A stretch of 40,698 nt of DNA. Origin: CAZVJA01 sp964626885. Lineage in GTDB: Bacteria > Planctomycetota > Planctomycetia > Planctomycetales > Planctomycetaceae. Positions 33,575-40,698 of the stretch are shown here, one piece after another. Each line of letters begins with the position of its first letter. The first letter of the stretch is position 1. A program made the translations under genes and the position numbers. The notes under the pieces were generated by a model that was not told the origin of the DNA, ran no database searches, and saw only the letters and a list, made by a program, of their open reading frames with translations. The stretch lies in assembly GCA_964626885.1 (NCBI GenBank), contig CAZVJA010000024.1, positions 1 to 40,698 on the forward strand. The letters are read 5' to 3'.

Positions 33575-34707
33575 GGGGAATTGCCCACGGGGTCGAGCCA
33601 GACGTCGGCCGCCATTCCAGGGCGCAACACGTCCCGTCCTTCGATCAACTCCACCTTGATGCGGAACACCTGCTTCGAGCGTTCTTCCGGTGTCTGCACG
33701 TTCCCGGGCGTGAATTCCGCCTGCCGCGCGATGAAGGAGATCTTTCCCGCAAAAGTTTGTTTCGGAAAGCTGTCGACGGTGACTTTAACTGCTTGACCGA
33801 TCTTGATGGCGAGTTGGTTTTCGGGAACATACGCCCGCACCCAAAGATGCTCCAGGTCGATGAGGGAAATCGCCGGCGCGTTGCCTCCGACGAGATCCCC
33901 CGGCTGCAATTCGACCGCCTCGATGTATCCCTTGACCGGCGCGGTGATTTTCAATTCACGCATCTGTTCGTCGATGGCCGCAAGCGCCGCTTCCGCAGCC
34001 TGCACGGCGGCGCGCGCTTCTGCAATGTCCTCGGATCGATACCCGGCCGTCTGCAATTTCCACGCCTGGGTTGCCTCTTCAAGCTGCGCTTCCGCGGCAG
34101 CAATATCTTCTTTGCGCGTCCCTTCCTTCAGCAGGTCGAGGTTTTCCCGACGCACCTGCAGGCGGGCCTGCGCGGTTGCCAGCTCGTTGTTTGCCTGGTC
34201 CATTAATTCGCGCGACGCGGCCCCTTTGGCATACAACCCTTCGGTGCGCTGATGATTGACGTTTGCCAGCTTCAGTTCGGCTTGCGCCAACTCGAGCTCC
34301 GCCTGCGCGGCGGCCAACTCCTGCTCGCGCGGACCGTTCTTCAGCTTTTCAAGCTGTGCCGCGAGCTGCTCGGTGCGGGCTTTCACCTGCGCGATCTCTT
34401 CGGCCCGAAATCCGGCGAGTGCCTTGTCGAGCGCAGCCTTTCGTTCCGCAAGCATGGCAGCCGCTTCGGCGCGACGTTCCTGCAGGTCGAACGGCTCCAA
34501 CTCGACCAGCGGATCACCCTGCTTGACGTGCGCCCCTTCCACCGCGCTGACGCTGCGAACCCGCCCGCCGACGCGCGAGCCGACGCGAATTTCGTCAGCT
34601 TCGATGAATCCGGAAACCTTCTGCTGTCCTTCCTGCCACTGACGCGCAAACAACGCAACACCCAACACACAGGCGAGCAGGACAATGGCAATGGCACGAA
34701 GGAACAT
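33571..34707 (-). CDS. HlyD-family membrane fusion protein (YbhG/YhiI-like)
   Basis: A 378-residue periplasmic adaptor with one N-terminal membrane helix (FLRAIAIVLLACVLGVALFA). A lipoyl/barrel-sandwich half follows (VGSRVGGRVRSVSAVEGAHVKQGDPLVELEP), then a long Ala/Glu/Gln-rich coiled-coil hairpin at about residues 75-240. The second lipoyl half is ITAPVKGYIEAVELQPGDLV, and a beta-barrel domain ends in LRPGMAADVWLDP. The stop overlaps the start of the ABC gene by 4 nt (ATGA), so the two products are made together. It would link the inner-membrane exporter to an outer-membrane channel; no TolC-like gene is in the window. The ATG at 34707 is the first in frame and places the membrane helix at the start. 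The upstream gap of 54 nt contains an eight-G run at 34753-34760. Confidence 0.92.
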   Translation of the reverse strand: MFLRAIAIVLLACVLGVALFARQWQEGQQKVSGFIEADEIRVGSRVGGRVRSVSAVEGAHVKQGDPLVELEPFDLQERRAEAAAMLAERKAALDKALAGFRAEEIAQVKARTEQLAAQLEKLKNGPREQELAAAQAELELAQAELKLANVNHQRTEGLYAKGAASRELMDQANNELATAQARLQVRRENLDLLKEGTRKEDIAAAEAQLEEATQAWKLQTAGYRSEDIAEARAAVQAAEAALAAIDEQMRELKITAPVKGYIEAVELQPGDLVGGNAPAISLIDLEHLWVRAYVPENQLAIKIGQAVKVTVDSFPKQTFAGKISFIARQAEFTPGNVQTPEERSKQVFRIKVELIEGRDVLRPGMAADVWLDPVGNSP

Positions 34708-34761
34708 GCGAGGTTCTTACTCTCCAGCGATCGGTTCATCAACAACGATAGCGGGGGGGGA

Positions 34762-35643
34762 TCACGGATTGGCCGGCTTGGGAGCCTTCGGCGTCGTCGC
34801 GGATTTCTTACCGGTCGTCTTTTTCGTGTTCTTGCCGGACTTCTTGTCCTTGTTTTCTTTCTTGTCGTCCGGAATCTGGTCTTTTTTGAACGGCTCATTC
34901 CGCTCGATGTAAACGCGCACCGCCACCGGATTCGGATTGAACGCCACGTTCACCGTCGCCTGCGATCCTTCGTCGAGGAGATCAATCCTGTCTCCCAGGT
35001 TCAGCTTGAGCGTCCCCGCTTCTTTCGGTGTTTCGATTGTCAGATCGTTATTCTTGAATTCCGGCAGCTTTTGGATCGGCTGCCCCGGCACGCGCACGCC
35101 GAGCCTCGGTTGCGGATAATTCGACAGCGGCCGCACGACCAATGGCTCCCGGTTAATCACCGTGCCGACAAACTTGAAGGGGATCACCTGGCTGCCGGCC
35201 GGGGCGGTGTAAACGATCTCCTCGCGCCGTTCGACGGGGGGTGTCGGCGGTTGCCCGGTCACGCAAACTTCGATCCCCTCCCAGCCGCGCTCGCGCAATA
35301 AGACAGTTCCCTCGGTTGTCATCTCACCCGAGACTTCTACGATTGCCCCGACGACTAGAAAATCGAGCGAACCTTTTGCCCCAAGCTCGACGCGCGTATC
35401 GCGCACGATTGCCATGGCGAGTTCTTTGCCATCGCTGTTGACCACCAGACCATCCCGCTCAAGACTGATCAAGGTTCCCTTCACGACTTGAGTCGGAATC
35501 ACATCGTCATCCACCCGGCGCCCAGGACGCCGGTTTTCGACGGTGACATCTTGTCCGCACGCCAGGTTGGCGAGAAATGTAAATGCGAGCAGCGTACAAC
35601 AACCGGCCAGGCCCTTGCGGCAACTTGCAATCGCGACTGCCAT
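34762..35643 (-). CDS. Secreted protein with lysine-rich tail, uncharacterised
   Basis: A 293-residue protein of unknown function. The N-terminal signal peptide (MAVAIASCRKGLAGCCTLLAFTFLANLACGQ) probably ends after LACG or ANLA; a true lipobox is not convincing. A first small beta-rich domain (about 45-105: VKGTLISLERDGLVV ... VSGEM) has a repeat pattern like small OB-type domains. A Pro-rich hinge and a second beta-rich part (about 130-250) follow. The last 40 residues are Lys/Pro/Thr-rich, which suggests binding to acidic polymer, nucleic acid or the cell wall. I prefer the ATG at 35643 (GGGAG about 7 nt upstream) because it starts the signal peptide; a start at 35751 adds 36 residues. It lies 54 nt upstream of the HlyD gene, in the same direction. 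Confidence 0.75.
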   Translation of the reverse strand: MAVAIASCRKGLAGCCTLLAFTFLANLACGQDVTVENRRPGRRVDDDVIPTQVVKGTLISLERDGLVVNSDGKELAMAIVRDTRVELGAKGSLDFLVVGAIVEVSGEMTTEGTVLLRERGWEGIEVCVTGQPPTPPVERREEIVYTAPAGSQVIPFKFVGTVINREPLVVRPLSNYPQPRLGVRVPGQPIQKLPEFKNNDLTIETPKEAGTLKLNLGDRIDLLDEGSQATVNVAFNPNPVAVRVYIERNEPFKKDQIPDDKKENKDKKSGKNTKKTTGKKSATTPKAPKPANP

Positions 35644-35958
35644 GGCAATTCTCCCGAATGTGAGATCGGAGCAGCTCAAAGCTTCCACATTCCTACGGGA
35701 CGACACAAACGGGGCCCTTGTCGTATTCCGGTTCCCGCCAATGCGGTCCATTCATCCTACCTGTTTGTTGGTCCTTCAGGCCAGAGTGTCGGCGGAAACG
35801 TTGGAAAATCCGCCCATTGGAACCCACGAATTCCGTGGGGTTTGCCGGACGCAATTGACTTTTCCGCCCGTCGGCACGGATGATGGGGGCGGTGCGAATT
35901 CCAGAGCGTTTCCATCGTACACTCGGTTTGGTTGAATTCTCCCGGGAGTTGACGACGC
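35644..35958. other. Divergent intergenic region before the MoxR gene
   Basis: This 315-nt gap separates the secreted protein (minus) and MoxR (plus). It holds a hairpin at 35823-35839 (CCCACG / CGTGGG around AATTC, with AA/TT flanks) that cannot be a terminator between divergent starts. TTGACT at 35855-35860 is a weak -35 candidate, with no good -10 box. Confidence 0.5.
35823..35839. repeat. Short palindromic element, REP-like candidate
   Basis: CCCACG-AATTC-CGTGGG forms a 6-bp stem that is nearly symmetric on both strands. Only one copy is seen in this window, so a repeat family is not shown here. Confidence 0.25.
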
Positions 35959-37068
35959 GTGAAACCCGAACCTGACGATGCTCCTAAGAACCCGTCCCCT
36001 CAAACTGCTCCCACGATCGAAGCTGCGGATCGGCAATCGGTCGAACGTCTCGGTGAGGCGTATCGGAAGATCACCGACGAGCTTTCCAAGACGATCATCG
36101 GCCAGAAGCAAGTGATCGAGGAGTTGATGATCGCGCTTCTGGCGGGCGGGCATTGTCTGCTGCTCGGCGTCCCTGGATTGGCGAAGACCTTGATGGTAAG
36201 GACGCTGGCCGAGACCTTGAATCTGACGTTCAACCGAATTCAATTCACGCCGGATCTCATGCCGGCGGACATTACCGGGACGGAAGTCATTCAGGAAGAC
36301 AAGGCGACCGGAGTGCGCGAGTTCCGCTTTCTCGAGGGGCCGGTCTTCGCGAATGTCGTTCTGGCGGATGAGATCAACCGTACGCCGCCGAAGACGCAGG
36401 CTGCGTTGCTGGAAGCGATGCAGGAACATCAGGTCACGGCCGGCGGCAAACGGCATAAGCTTCCCGATCCCTTCTTCGTACTGGCGACGCAAAATCCGAT
36501 CGAGCAGGAAGGAACCTACCCGCTCCCCGAGGCGCAACTGGATCGCTTCATGTTCGAAGTGCTGGTGGATTATCCCGATGAAGAGGAAGAACTGGCGATC
36601 GTGCGGCAGACGACCGCCGAGACCAGACCCTCCGTGAGTAAAGTCCTGTCGTACGAGGATGTCCGCGGTCTGCAAACAATAGTACGTCGCGTGCCTGTAG
36701 CCGATCATGTGATTCGCTATGCCATGCAGTTTGCCCGGCTCACACGTCGCGGAAAAGGGGATGTTCCGTCCTTCATCAACGATTATGTAAGCTGGGGCGC
36801 CGGCCCACGGGCCAGCCAGTATTTGATTCTTGGCGCCAAAGTACGGGCTATGCTGCACGGGCGGGCGTATGTTAGCACCGACGACGTCCGAGCAGTCGCG
36901 GGGCCGGTGTTGCGGCACCGCATCATCACCAATTTCAATGCCGAAGCCGACGGCGTCTCGGCGGACGAAATCGTTCGACGTCTGGCATCCGTTATTCCCA
37001 CCGACTCAACAAAAGCACGCACAGGTGGACGACACCCGGAAGTATTTAGATCCGCGGACGCTGGCTAA
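35959..37068 (+). CDS. MoxR-family AAA+ ATPase
   Basis: A 369-residue AAA+ chaperone-like ATPase of the MoxR group, which remodels or activates partner proteins, often with VWA-domain proteins. Walker A is GVPGLAKT (70-77, Lys76), Walker B VVLADEIN (133-140) and sensor 1 Asn179 in ATQNP; EAQLDRFMFEVLVDYP and the helical lid follow. Residues 1-30 are a polar, Pro-rich extension. The start is a GTG at 35959 with GGGAG upstream. The coding region overlaps the DUF58 gene by 44 nt. The set MoxR, DUF58, BatA-like VWA protein is a known gene order in many bacteria including planctomycetes; the molecular target here is unknown. Confidence 0.93.
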   Translation: MKPEPDDAPKNPSPQTAPTIEAADRQSVERLGEAYRKITDELSKTIIGQKQVIEELMIALLAGGHCLLLGVPGLAKTLMVRTLAETLNLTFNRIQFTPDLMPADITGTEVIQEDKATGVREFRFLEGPVFANVVLADEINRTPPKTQAALLEAMQEHQVTAGGKRHKLPDPFFVLATQNPIEQEGTYPLPEAQLDRFMFEVLVDYPDEEEELAIVRQTTAETRPSVSKVLSYEDVRGLQTIVRRVPVADHVIRYAMQFARLTRRGKGDVPSFINDYVSWGAGPRASQYLILGAKVRAMLHGRAYVSTDDVRAVAGPVLRHRIITNFNAEADGVSADEIVRRLASVIPTDSTKARTGGRHPEVFRSADAG

Positions 37069-37933
37069 GCTCGAAGGCCTGGACCTGAAAGCGCGGCTGA
37101 TCGTCGAAGGCTGCGTTTCGGGACTGCATCGCAGCCCGTATCAGGGATTCTCCGTCGAGTTCGCGGAACACCGCGAGTACGTGCCAGGCGACGACCTCCG
37201 CTACGTCGACTGGAAAGTCTTCGGCAAAAGCGACCGTTTCTATCTCAAACAGTTTGAGGAAGACACAAACTTTGCCTGCCACGTGCTGCTCGATTCCAGC
37301 GAGTCGATGAGCTATCAGTCGGAAAGGGCTCCGGTCTCGAAGCTCGAATATGCAAAGTATATTGCCGCCGCTCTTTGTTATCTCGTTGTGCGGCAACAAG
37401 ATGCCGCCGGGTTTGTGACGTTCGACTCGCGCGTGGGACAGTTGTTGCGCCCTTCCAGCCAGCCGTCGCATCTGAAGCAAATCTTTCATGTGATGGACAA
37501 AACCACTGCGGCCGGGGAGACATCCATCGGGCCGATTCTGCACGATCTGGCCGAGCGGATTCAGAAGCGCGGGCTGGTGATCATCTTGAGCGATCTGTTC
37601 GACGATGTCGGCTCGCTGCTGTCGGGCCTGAAGCACTTTCGTCACCGGCGGCATGACGTGAGCGTCATGCAGGTGATTGACCCCGCCGAGCAAGATTTTC
37701 CATTTGAAGATCCGACCCTCTTCAAGGGGCTGGAAGGACAGCCGGAACAGATGACCGAGCCCCGCGCGCTGCGGCGCGCCTATCGCGCCGAGTTCGAGAA
37801 GTTTCTGCGGGAGGTCCGCCGCGGATGCCGCGACTTGCAGATGGATCACATCCTGCTGCGGACCGACGAACCGTTGGACGTCGCGCTGACGGCGTTCCTC
37901 TCGCGCCGCAGGCTTCGCGCGGGAAGAACGTGA
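37025..37933 (+). CDS. DUF58 domain protein
   Basis: A 302-residue cytoplasmic protein. The DUF58 signature FAEHREYVPGDDLRYVDWK is at about 46-64, followed by KSDRFYLKQFEEDTN. A VWA-like fold starts at about residue 85 with an intact MIDAS motif, DSSES (Asp90, Ser92, Ser94), so it could bind a divalent metal. The start is a GTG at 37025 inside the end of MoxR (44-nt overlap) and gives MDDTRKYLDP; an earlier ATG at 36830 runs through the MoxR coding region out of frame and is not credible. It is known as the usual partner of MoxR, and it probably links the ATPase to a membrane VWA protein such as the one downstream. The function of the family is not established. Confidence 0.93.
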   Translation: MDDTRKYLDPRTLAKLEGLDLKARLIVEGCVSGLHRSPYQGFSVEFAEHREYVPGDDLRYVDWKVFGKSDRFYLKQFEEDTNFACHVLLDSSESMSYQSERAPVSKLEYAKYIAAALCYLVVRQQDAAGFVTFDSRVGQLLRPSSQPSHLKQIFHVMDKTTAAGETSIGPILHDLAERIQKRGLVIILSDLFDDVGSLLSGLKHFRHRRHDVSVMQVIDPAEQDFPFEDPTLFKGLEGQPEQMTEPRALRRAYRAEFEKFLREVRRGCRDLQMDHILLRTDEPLDVALTAFLSRRRLRAGRT

Positions 37934-37935
37934 GG

Positions 37936-38022
37936 GGATGATGGAAGATGGAGGATTGAAAATGGAGCAAAGAACAATGAATGCGGTGGTGAATTCCTCC
38001 CATCCTCCATCCTCCGTCCTCC
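37936..38022 (+). repeat. Inverted repeat of the pyrimidine module between DUF58 and VWA genes
   Basis: The arm at 37936-37956 (GGATG/GGAGGAT-type) and the arm at 38002-38022 (ATCCTCCATCCTCC-type) match at about 18 of 21 positions as inverted repeats, with a 45-nt loop. The right arm is the same CCATCCTCC module seen in the composite repeats. It could form a long RNA hairpin inside the operon. Confidence 0.6.
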
Positions 38023-38056
38023 ATCCTCCCCGCACTTGGGTCGGAAAGTAGTCACC

Positions 38057-40402
38057 GTGCTCGATCGTCCGCTGCTGTTCGCGTTCGGCTTCGCCAGCCC
38101 CTGGCTGCTGGGGGGGTTGGCGCTCGCGGGCATTCCGATCCTGATCCATCTGCTTTACAAACGCCGCTTTCGAGAAACTCCCTGGGCGGCGATGCGGTTT
38201 CTGCTCGAAGCGGCCCGCAAAAACTCGCGGCGGATGCGGCTCGAACAGCTCGTGCTGCTGTCGATTCGCATGCTGATGCTCGTGCTGTTGAGTGTGGCGC
38301 TCGCGCGGCCGATCGCGGATACCATCGGCGCCGCGACTTTCTCCCGCGCGGCCCTGCATCGCATCATCGTTCTCGATGCCTCGTTCAGCATGGGTTGCCA
38401 AGAAGGGAGTACAACCCGCTTTGAGCGCGCCCGGCAAATCGCCCGGCAAGTCGCCGACGAGTCCAGCCCCGGCGATGCCTTCAACGTGGTGCTGATTCGC
38501 GGCGAAGCCTCCACCGTCGTCGTGCGGGAACCGTCGCGCGATCGCAACCAAATTCTCGAGGAGATCGCGCAGCTGCGCGTGACCGAGGAACGGGGAAACG
38601 TGATTGCCTGCATGCGTGACGTTACCGAACTGGCGAAGCTAGTCCCGGAGATTCCGCAAAAGGAAATTTCCATCATCAGCGACTTTCAGCGAGACAACTG
38701 GCATCCCGAATCGAACGGCGGTGAAACGGAGCTGCGCCGTTTGCTCAACGGGCTTGCCGAGCAGTCTCGGATTGTCATGCTCGACGCGAAGCAGGAGAAC
38801 GTTGCCAATTCGGCCGTGATGTCCATCACTTCGGAAGAACCGGTGCCGATTGTCGGCCACAACATTCCCGTGCGAGCCCTCCTGCGGAATTTCGGTGACA
38901 AGCCGCTCGATGGTCGCAAAGTGGAACTCCTCGTGGACGGACGACTCTCCGAAACGCGGGCCGTGAATCTTCTTCCCGGAACCGACATGCCGGTCGAATT
39001 TCAACCGTTGTTTCGCGAGAGCGGCGACCATCTGCTGGAAGTACGACTGCAAGAAGATTCCCTGGCGATCGATAATCGCCGATTGCTGGTACTGCCGGTC
39101 CGGAACGAATTGCGGGTACTGCTCGTCAACGGACGTCCCGCGGGCCGCCCCGTCGATTCGGCGACGTATTATCTGGATCGCGTGCTCGCTCCTTCGACCG
39201 CGCGCGAGTCGTGGAGCGGATCGACCCGGCCGCGCGTCATCGGCGACGGCGAACTGGCCGAGCAGAATCTCAATGAATTCGATTGCGTCTCGCTTTGCAA
39301 CATCCGGCTGTTCACTGATCGGGAAGCGGAGATTCTGAAAAATTACGTCGAAAGCGGCGGCGGCCTGATCCTCTGGCTGGGTGATCGCGTGGAGTCGGAA
39401 AGCTACAACCGTTGGCTGTACCGAGACGAAAAGGGAGTTCTCCCGGCGCAGTTGAACGAACGGGTGGGGGACGCCAAGAATCCGGTCAACGCGTTCTTGT
39501 TCGACGCCGCCCAGCTTGAACATCCCATCTTGGGCCGCTTTCGGGGCAACCCCGGCACCGGGCTCGAAACCACCCTCACCTTCGAGTATTTCCGCGTGGC
39601 CGTGGGCGACGGTACGTCCTCGCGGGTGGTTCTCAAATTCCAGTCGGGTGATCCCGCGATTGTCGAAAAATCGCTCGGGCGCGGCCGGGTCATCCTGGTG
39701 ACGACCGCGCCCGATCTCTCGTGGGGAACCTGGCCGGTGCAACGCAGCTTTCCCCCCTTGGTGCATGAAACAGTTCGATACGCCATCGCCGGACGACTTG
39801 GCGAACGCCAACATCTGGTTGGCGGGCCGATCGTCCGGACGGTTCAGCCTACCGAGCGAATCTCCGGCGCGCGGGTCCTCCGTCCCGACGGCGAACAGAC
39901 AGCACTCACTATTGCCAACGAACAGGACGGCTCGGGAGCCCTCGTCTATAGCAAGACCGATCGCAGCGGCGCGTACGAACTTCAATTGACCGCTCCGACG
40001 GAGCTTTCCGAAAAATTTGGCTTCAATGTCGACACGCGAGAGAGCAATCTTGCGGCCGACAGCGTGGAACAGCTGCAACAAGAACACCTGCCGGCCAGCA
40101 GCGGGTCAGCTAGTCTGCAACGGGGAGATTCGGAACAAGTGGTTCCGACAGCCTCCCCCGTCACGGAGCTTTCGGGATGGTTGCTCGTGGCGGTCCTCTG
40201 CCTGTTGTTCGTCGAACAGTTGATGGCCTGGAACTTTGCGTACGGTCTCCTACTGCTATATGTTTGCGTCGCTGCCGGGTTCATCAGGCATGCCTTCGCG
40301 TGGAATATGCCGGCTGGAGTGGTAGTGACCATTCTGTTCTCTGCGGGATTCGTGGCGTGCATCATCTGGCAACGCCGTGCGGCCCGCTCCGCCGGACAGT
40401 AA
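38057..40402 (+). CDS. BatA-like von Willebrand factor A membrane protein
   Basis: A 781-residue membrane protein. The N-terminal BatA helix region (FASPWLLGGLALAGIPILIHLLYKRR then TPWAAMRFLLEA) is followed by a second helix (about 63-85). A VWA domain begins about residue 102 with MIDAS DASFS (Asp107, Ser109, Ser111). A long middle part (about 230-640) includes a GATase-like stretch (EILKNYVESGGGLILWLGDRV). Three hydrophobic segments near the C-terminus suggest membrane re-entry. I prefer the GTG at 38057 (GGAAAG 8 nt upstream); an in-frame TTG at 38036 lies at the end of the pyrimidine repeat. It follows DUF58 by 123 nt of repeat DNA. It would be the envelope partner of MoxR/DUF58. The stop at 40402 is followed by repeat-rich DNA. 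Confidence 0.9.
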   Translation: MLDRPLLFAFGFASPWLLGGLALAGIPILIHLLYKRRFRETPWAAMRFLLEAARKNSRRMRLEQLVLLSIRMLMLVLLSVALARPIADTIGAATFSRAALHRIIVLDASFSMGCQEGSTTRFERARQIARQVADESSPGDAFNVVLIRGEASTVVVREPSRDRNQILEEIAQLRVTEERGNVIACMRDVTELAKLVPEIPQKEISIISDFQRDNWHPESNGGETELRRLLNGLAEQSRIVMLDAKQENVANSAVMSITSEEPVPIVGHNIPVRALLRNFGDKPLDGRKVELLVDGRLSETRAVNLLPGTDMPVEFQPLFRESGDHLLEVRLQEDSLAIDNRRLLVLPVRNELRVLLVNGRPAGRPVDSATYYLDRVLAPSTARESWSGSTRPRVIGDGELAEQNLNEFDCVSLCNIRLFTDREAEILKNYVESGGGLILWLGDRVESESYNRWLYRDEKGVLPAQLNERVGDAKNPVNAFLFDAAQLEHPILGRFRGNPGTGLETTLTFEYFRVAVGDGTSSRVVLKFQSGDPAIVEKSLGRGRVILVTTAPDLSWGTWPVQRSFPPLVHETVRYAIAGRLGERQHLVGGPIVRTVQPTERISGARVLRPDGEQTALTIANEQDGSGALVYSKTDRSGAYELQLTAPTELSEKFGFNVDTRESNLAADSVEQLQQEHLPASSGSASLQRGDSEQVVPTASPVTELSGWLLVAVLCLLFVEQLMAWNFAYGLLLLYVCVAAGFIRHAFAWNMPAGVVVTILFSAGFVACIIWQRRAARSAGQ

Positions 40403-40518
40403 TTGGTGCGGGCTTCAGCGGGTCAGGCTTCAGGAAAGCAAGGAGTTAGGGTTTCAGGGTGCGAGGGTTCGAGGCCTCCATCCTCTGGCTTCAGGTGATC
40501 AGGCTTCGGGCTTCAGGC
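40403..40518 (+). repeat. GGCTTCAGG-rich tract
   Basis: Several spaced copies of GGCTTCAGG or close variants occur after the VWA gene stop (for example near 40432, 40480 and 40508). The tract leads directly into composite repeat copy 3. There is no gene here. Confidence 0.45.
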
Positions 40519-40640
40519 ATTGCGGATTTCGGATTGCGGATTGCTGACCCAGGACTCCGGACTCGGGACTCTTTTTCTTTCCGTTCTCTGTTCTCCTCTT
40601 TCCATCTTCCTCCTCCGTCATCCGTCCTCTGTCTTCTCAT
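40519..40640 (+). repeat. Composite intergenic repeat, copy 3
   Basis: The 28-nt module at 40519-40546 (ATTGCGGATTTCGGATTGCG) is followed by a pyrimidine tract at about 40569-40640 rich in TCCTCC and CGTCCTC. It has the same order as copies 1 and 2. The remaining 58 nt to the window end show no gene. Confidence 0.75.
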
Positions 40641-40698
40641 CGACCGCTGATCCGACGACAAGTCGTCGGCTTGGCAAGAGTCCGATTCCCTCCGTCTG

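Noticed and set aside
34753..34760. Eight-G run as a phase-variable switch
   Set aside because: It lies just after a stop codon in a gap, where slippage would not change a reading frame.
35776..36918. Minus-strand open frame opposite MoxR
   Set aside because: The sense strand encodes an intact MoxR with all motifs; this is its antisense shadow.
37046..38551. Long minus-strand open frame opposite DUF58 and the VWA gene
   Set aside because: It runs across two strong sense genes and the repeat gap; Arg/Gln/His-rich with no domain signal.
40519..40640. CRISPR array or tandem repeat
   Set aside because: There are no regular repeat-spacer units; the element is a single composite copy.

Overview
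The window reads as part of a planctomycete chromosome. This is inference from content, not a database match. The clues are a MoxR ATPase / DUF58 / BatA-type von Willebrand factor A gene run, large polysaccharide loci rich in asparagine-synthase-like, DegT and Gfo/Idh genes, a small one-helix membrane protein, and recurrent non-coding repeats in the gaps. Coding density is high and GC-rich. I see no rRNA, tRNA, CRISPR, transposase or phage gene.

Layout. (1) 260-3393, minus strand: a GT-C membrane glycosyltransferase preceded by a GT4 glycosyltransferase. (2) 3641-13858, plus strand: a small membrane protein, then an exopolysaccharide (EPS) series of asparagine-synthase-like amidotransferase, two-domain dehydrogenase fusion, UDP-HexNAc 2-epimerase, methyltransferase, heparinase II/III-type lyase and a WbuB-like GT4. 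(3) 13803-26083, minus strand: ten closely packed genes. Their order of transcription is nucleotide-sugar epimerase, DegT aminotransferase, second amidotransferase, second DegT, FemAB/GNAT-like acyltransferase, formyltransferase-fold enzyme, polytopic membrane protein, NodB-fold-like protein, methyltransferase and Wzx-type flippase. (4) 26468-31189, plus strand: Gfo/Idh dehydrogenase, left-handed beta-helix N-acetyltransferase and DegT aminotransferase (the wlbA-wlbB-wlbC order), then a second Gfo/Idh enzyme and an SDR. (5) 31268-35643, minus strand: a secreted lysine-tailed protein, a HlyD-type membrane fusion protein and an ABC ATPase fused to its permease. (6) 35959-40402, plus strand: MoxR, DUF58 and BatA-like VWA protein.

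Regions 1-4 together look like one large surface-polysaccharide locus. It makes acylated amino sugars: a 2,3-diamino uronic acid by the Wlb/Wbp-type steps, and probably an N-formyl or N-acyl amino sugar by the DegT/formyltransferase/GNAT genes. It assembles the glycan with GT4 and GT-C enzymes, exports it with the flippase, and trims or modifies it with the lyase, deacetylase-like and amidotransferase proteins. The initiating phosphoglycosyltransferase, Wzz/Wzc, the UDP-GlcNAc 6-dehydrogenase and an assured Wzy polymerase are not in the window. Regions 5 and 6 are separate: an envelope ABC export system and a MoxR/VWA system.

The least explained signal is non-coding. A composite repeat occurs in three gaps with the same internal module order: a 28-nt unit with core ATTGCGGATTTCGGATTGCG followed by a CCATCCTCC-type pyrimidine tract. 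The pyrimidine module alone forms a 21-nt-arm inverted repeat between the DUF58 and BatA-like genes.
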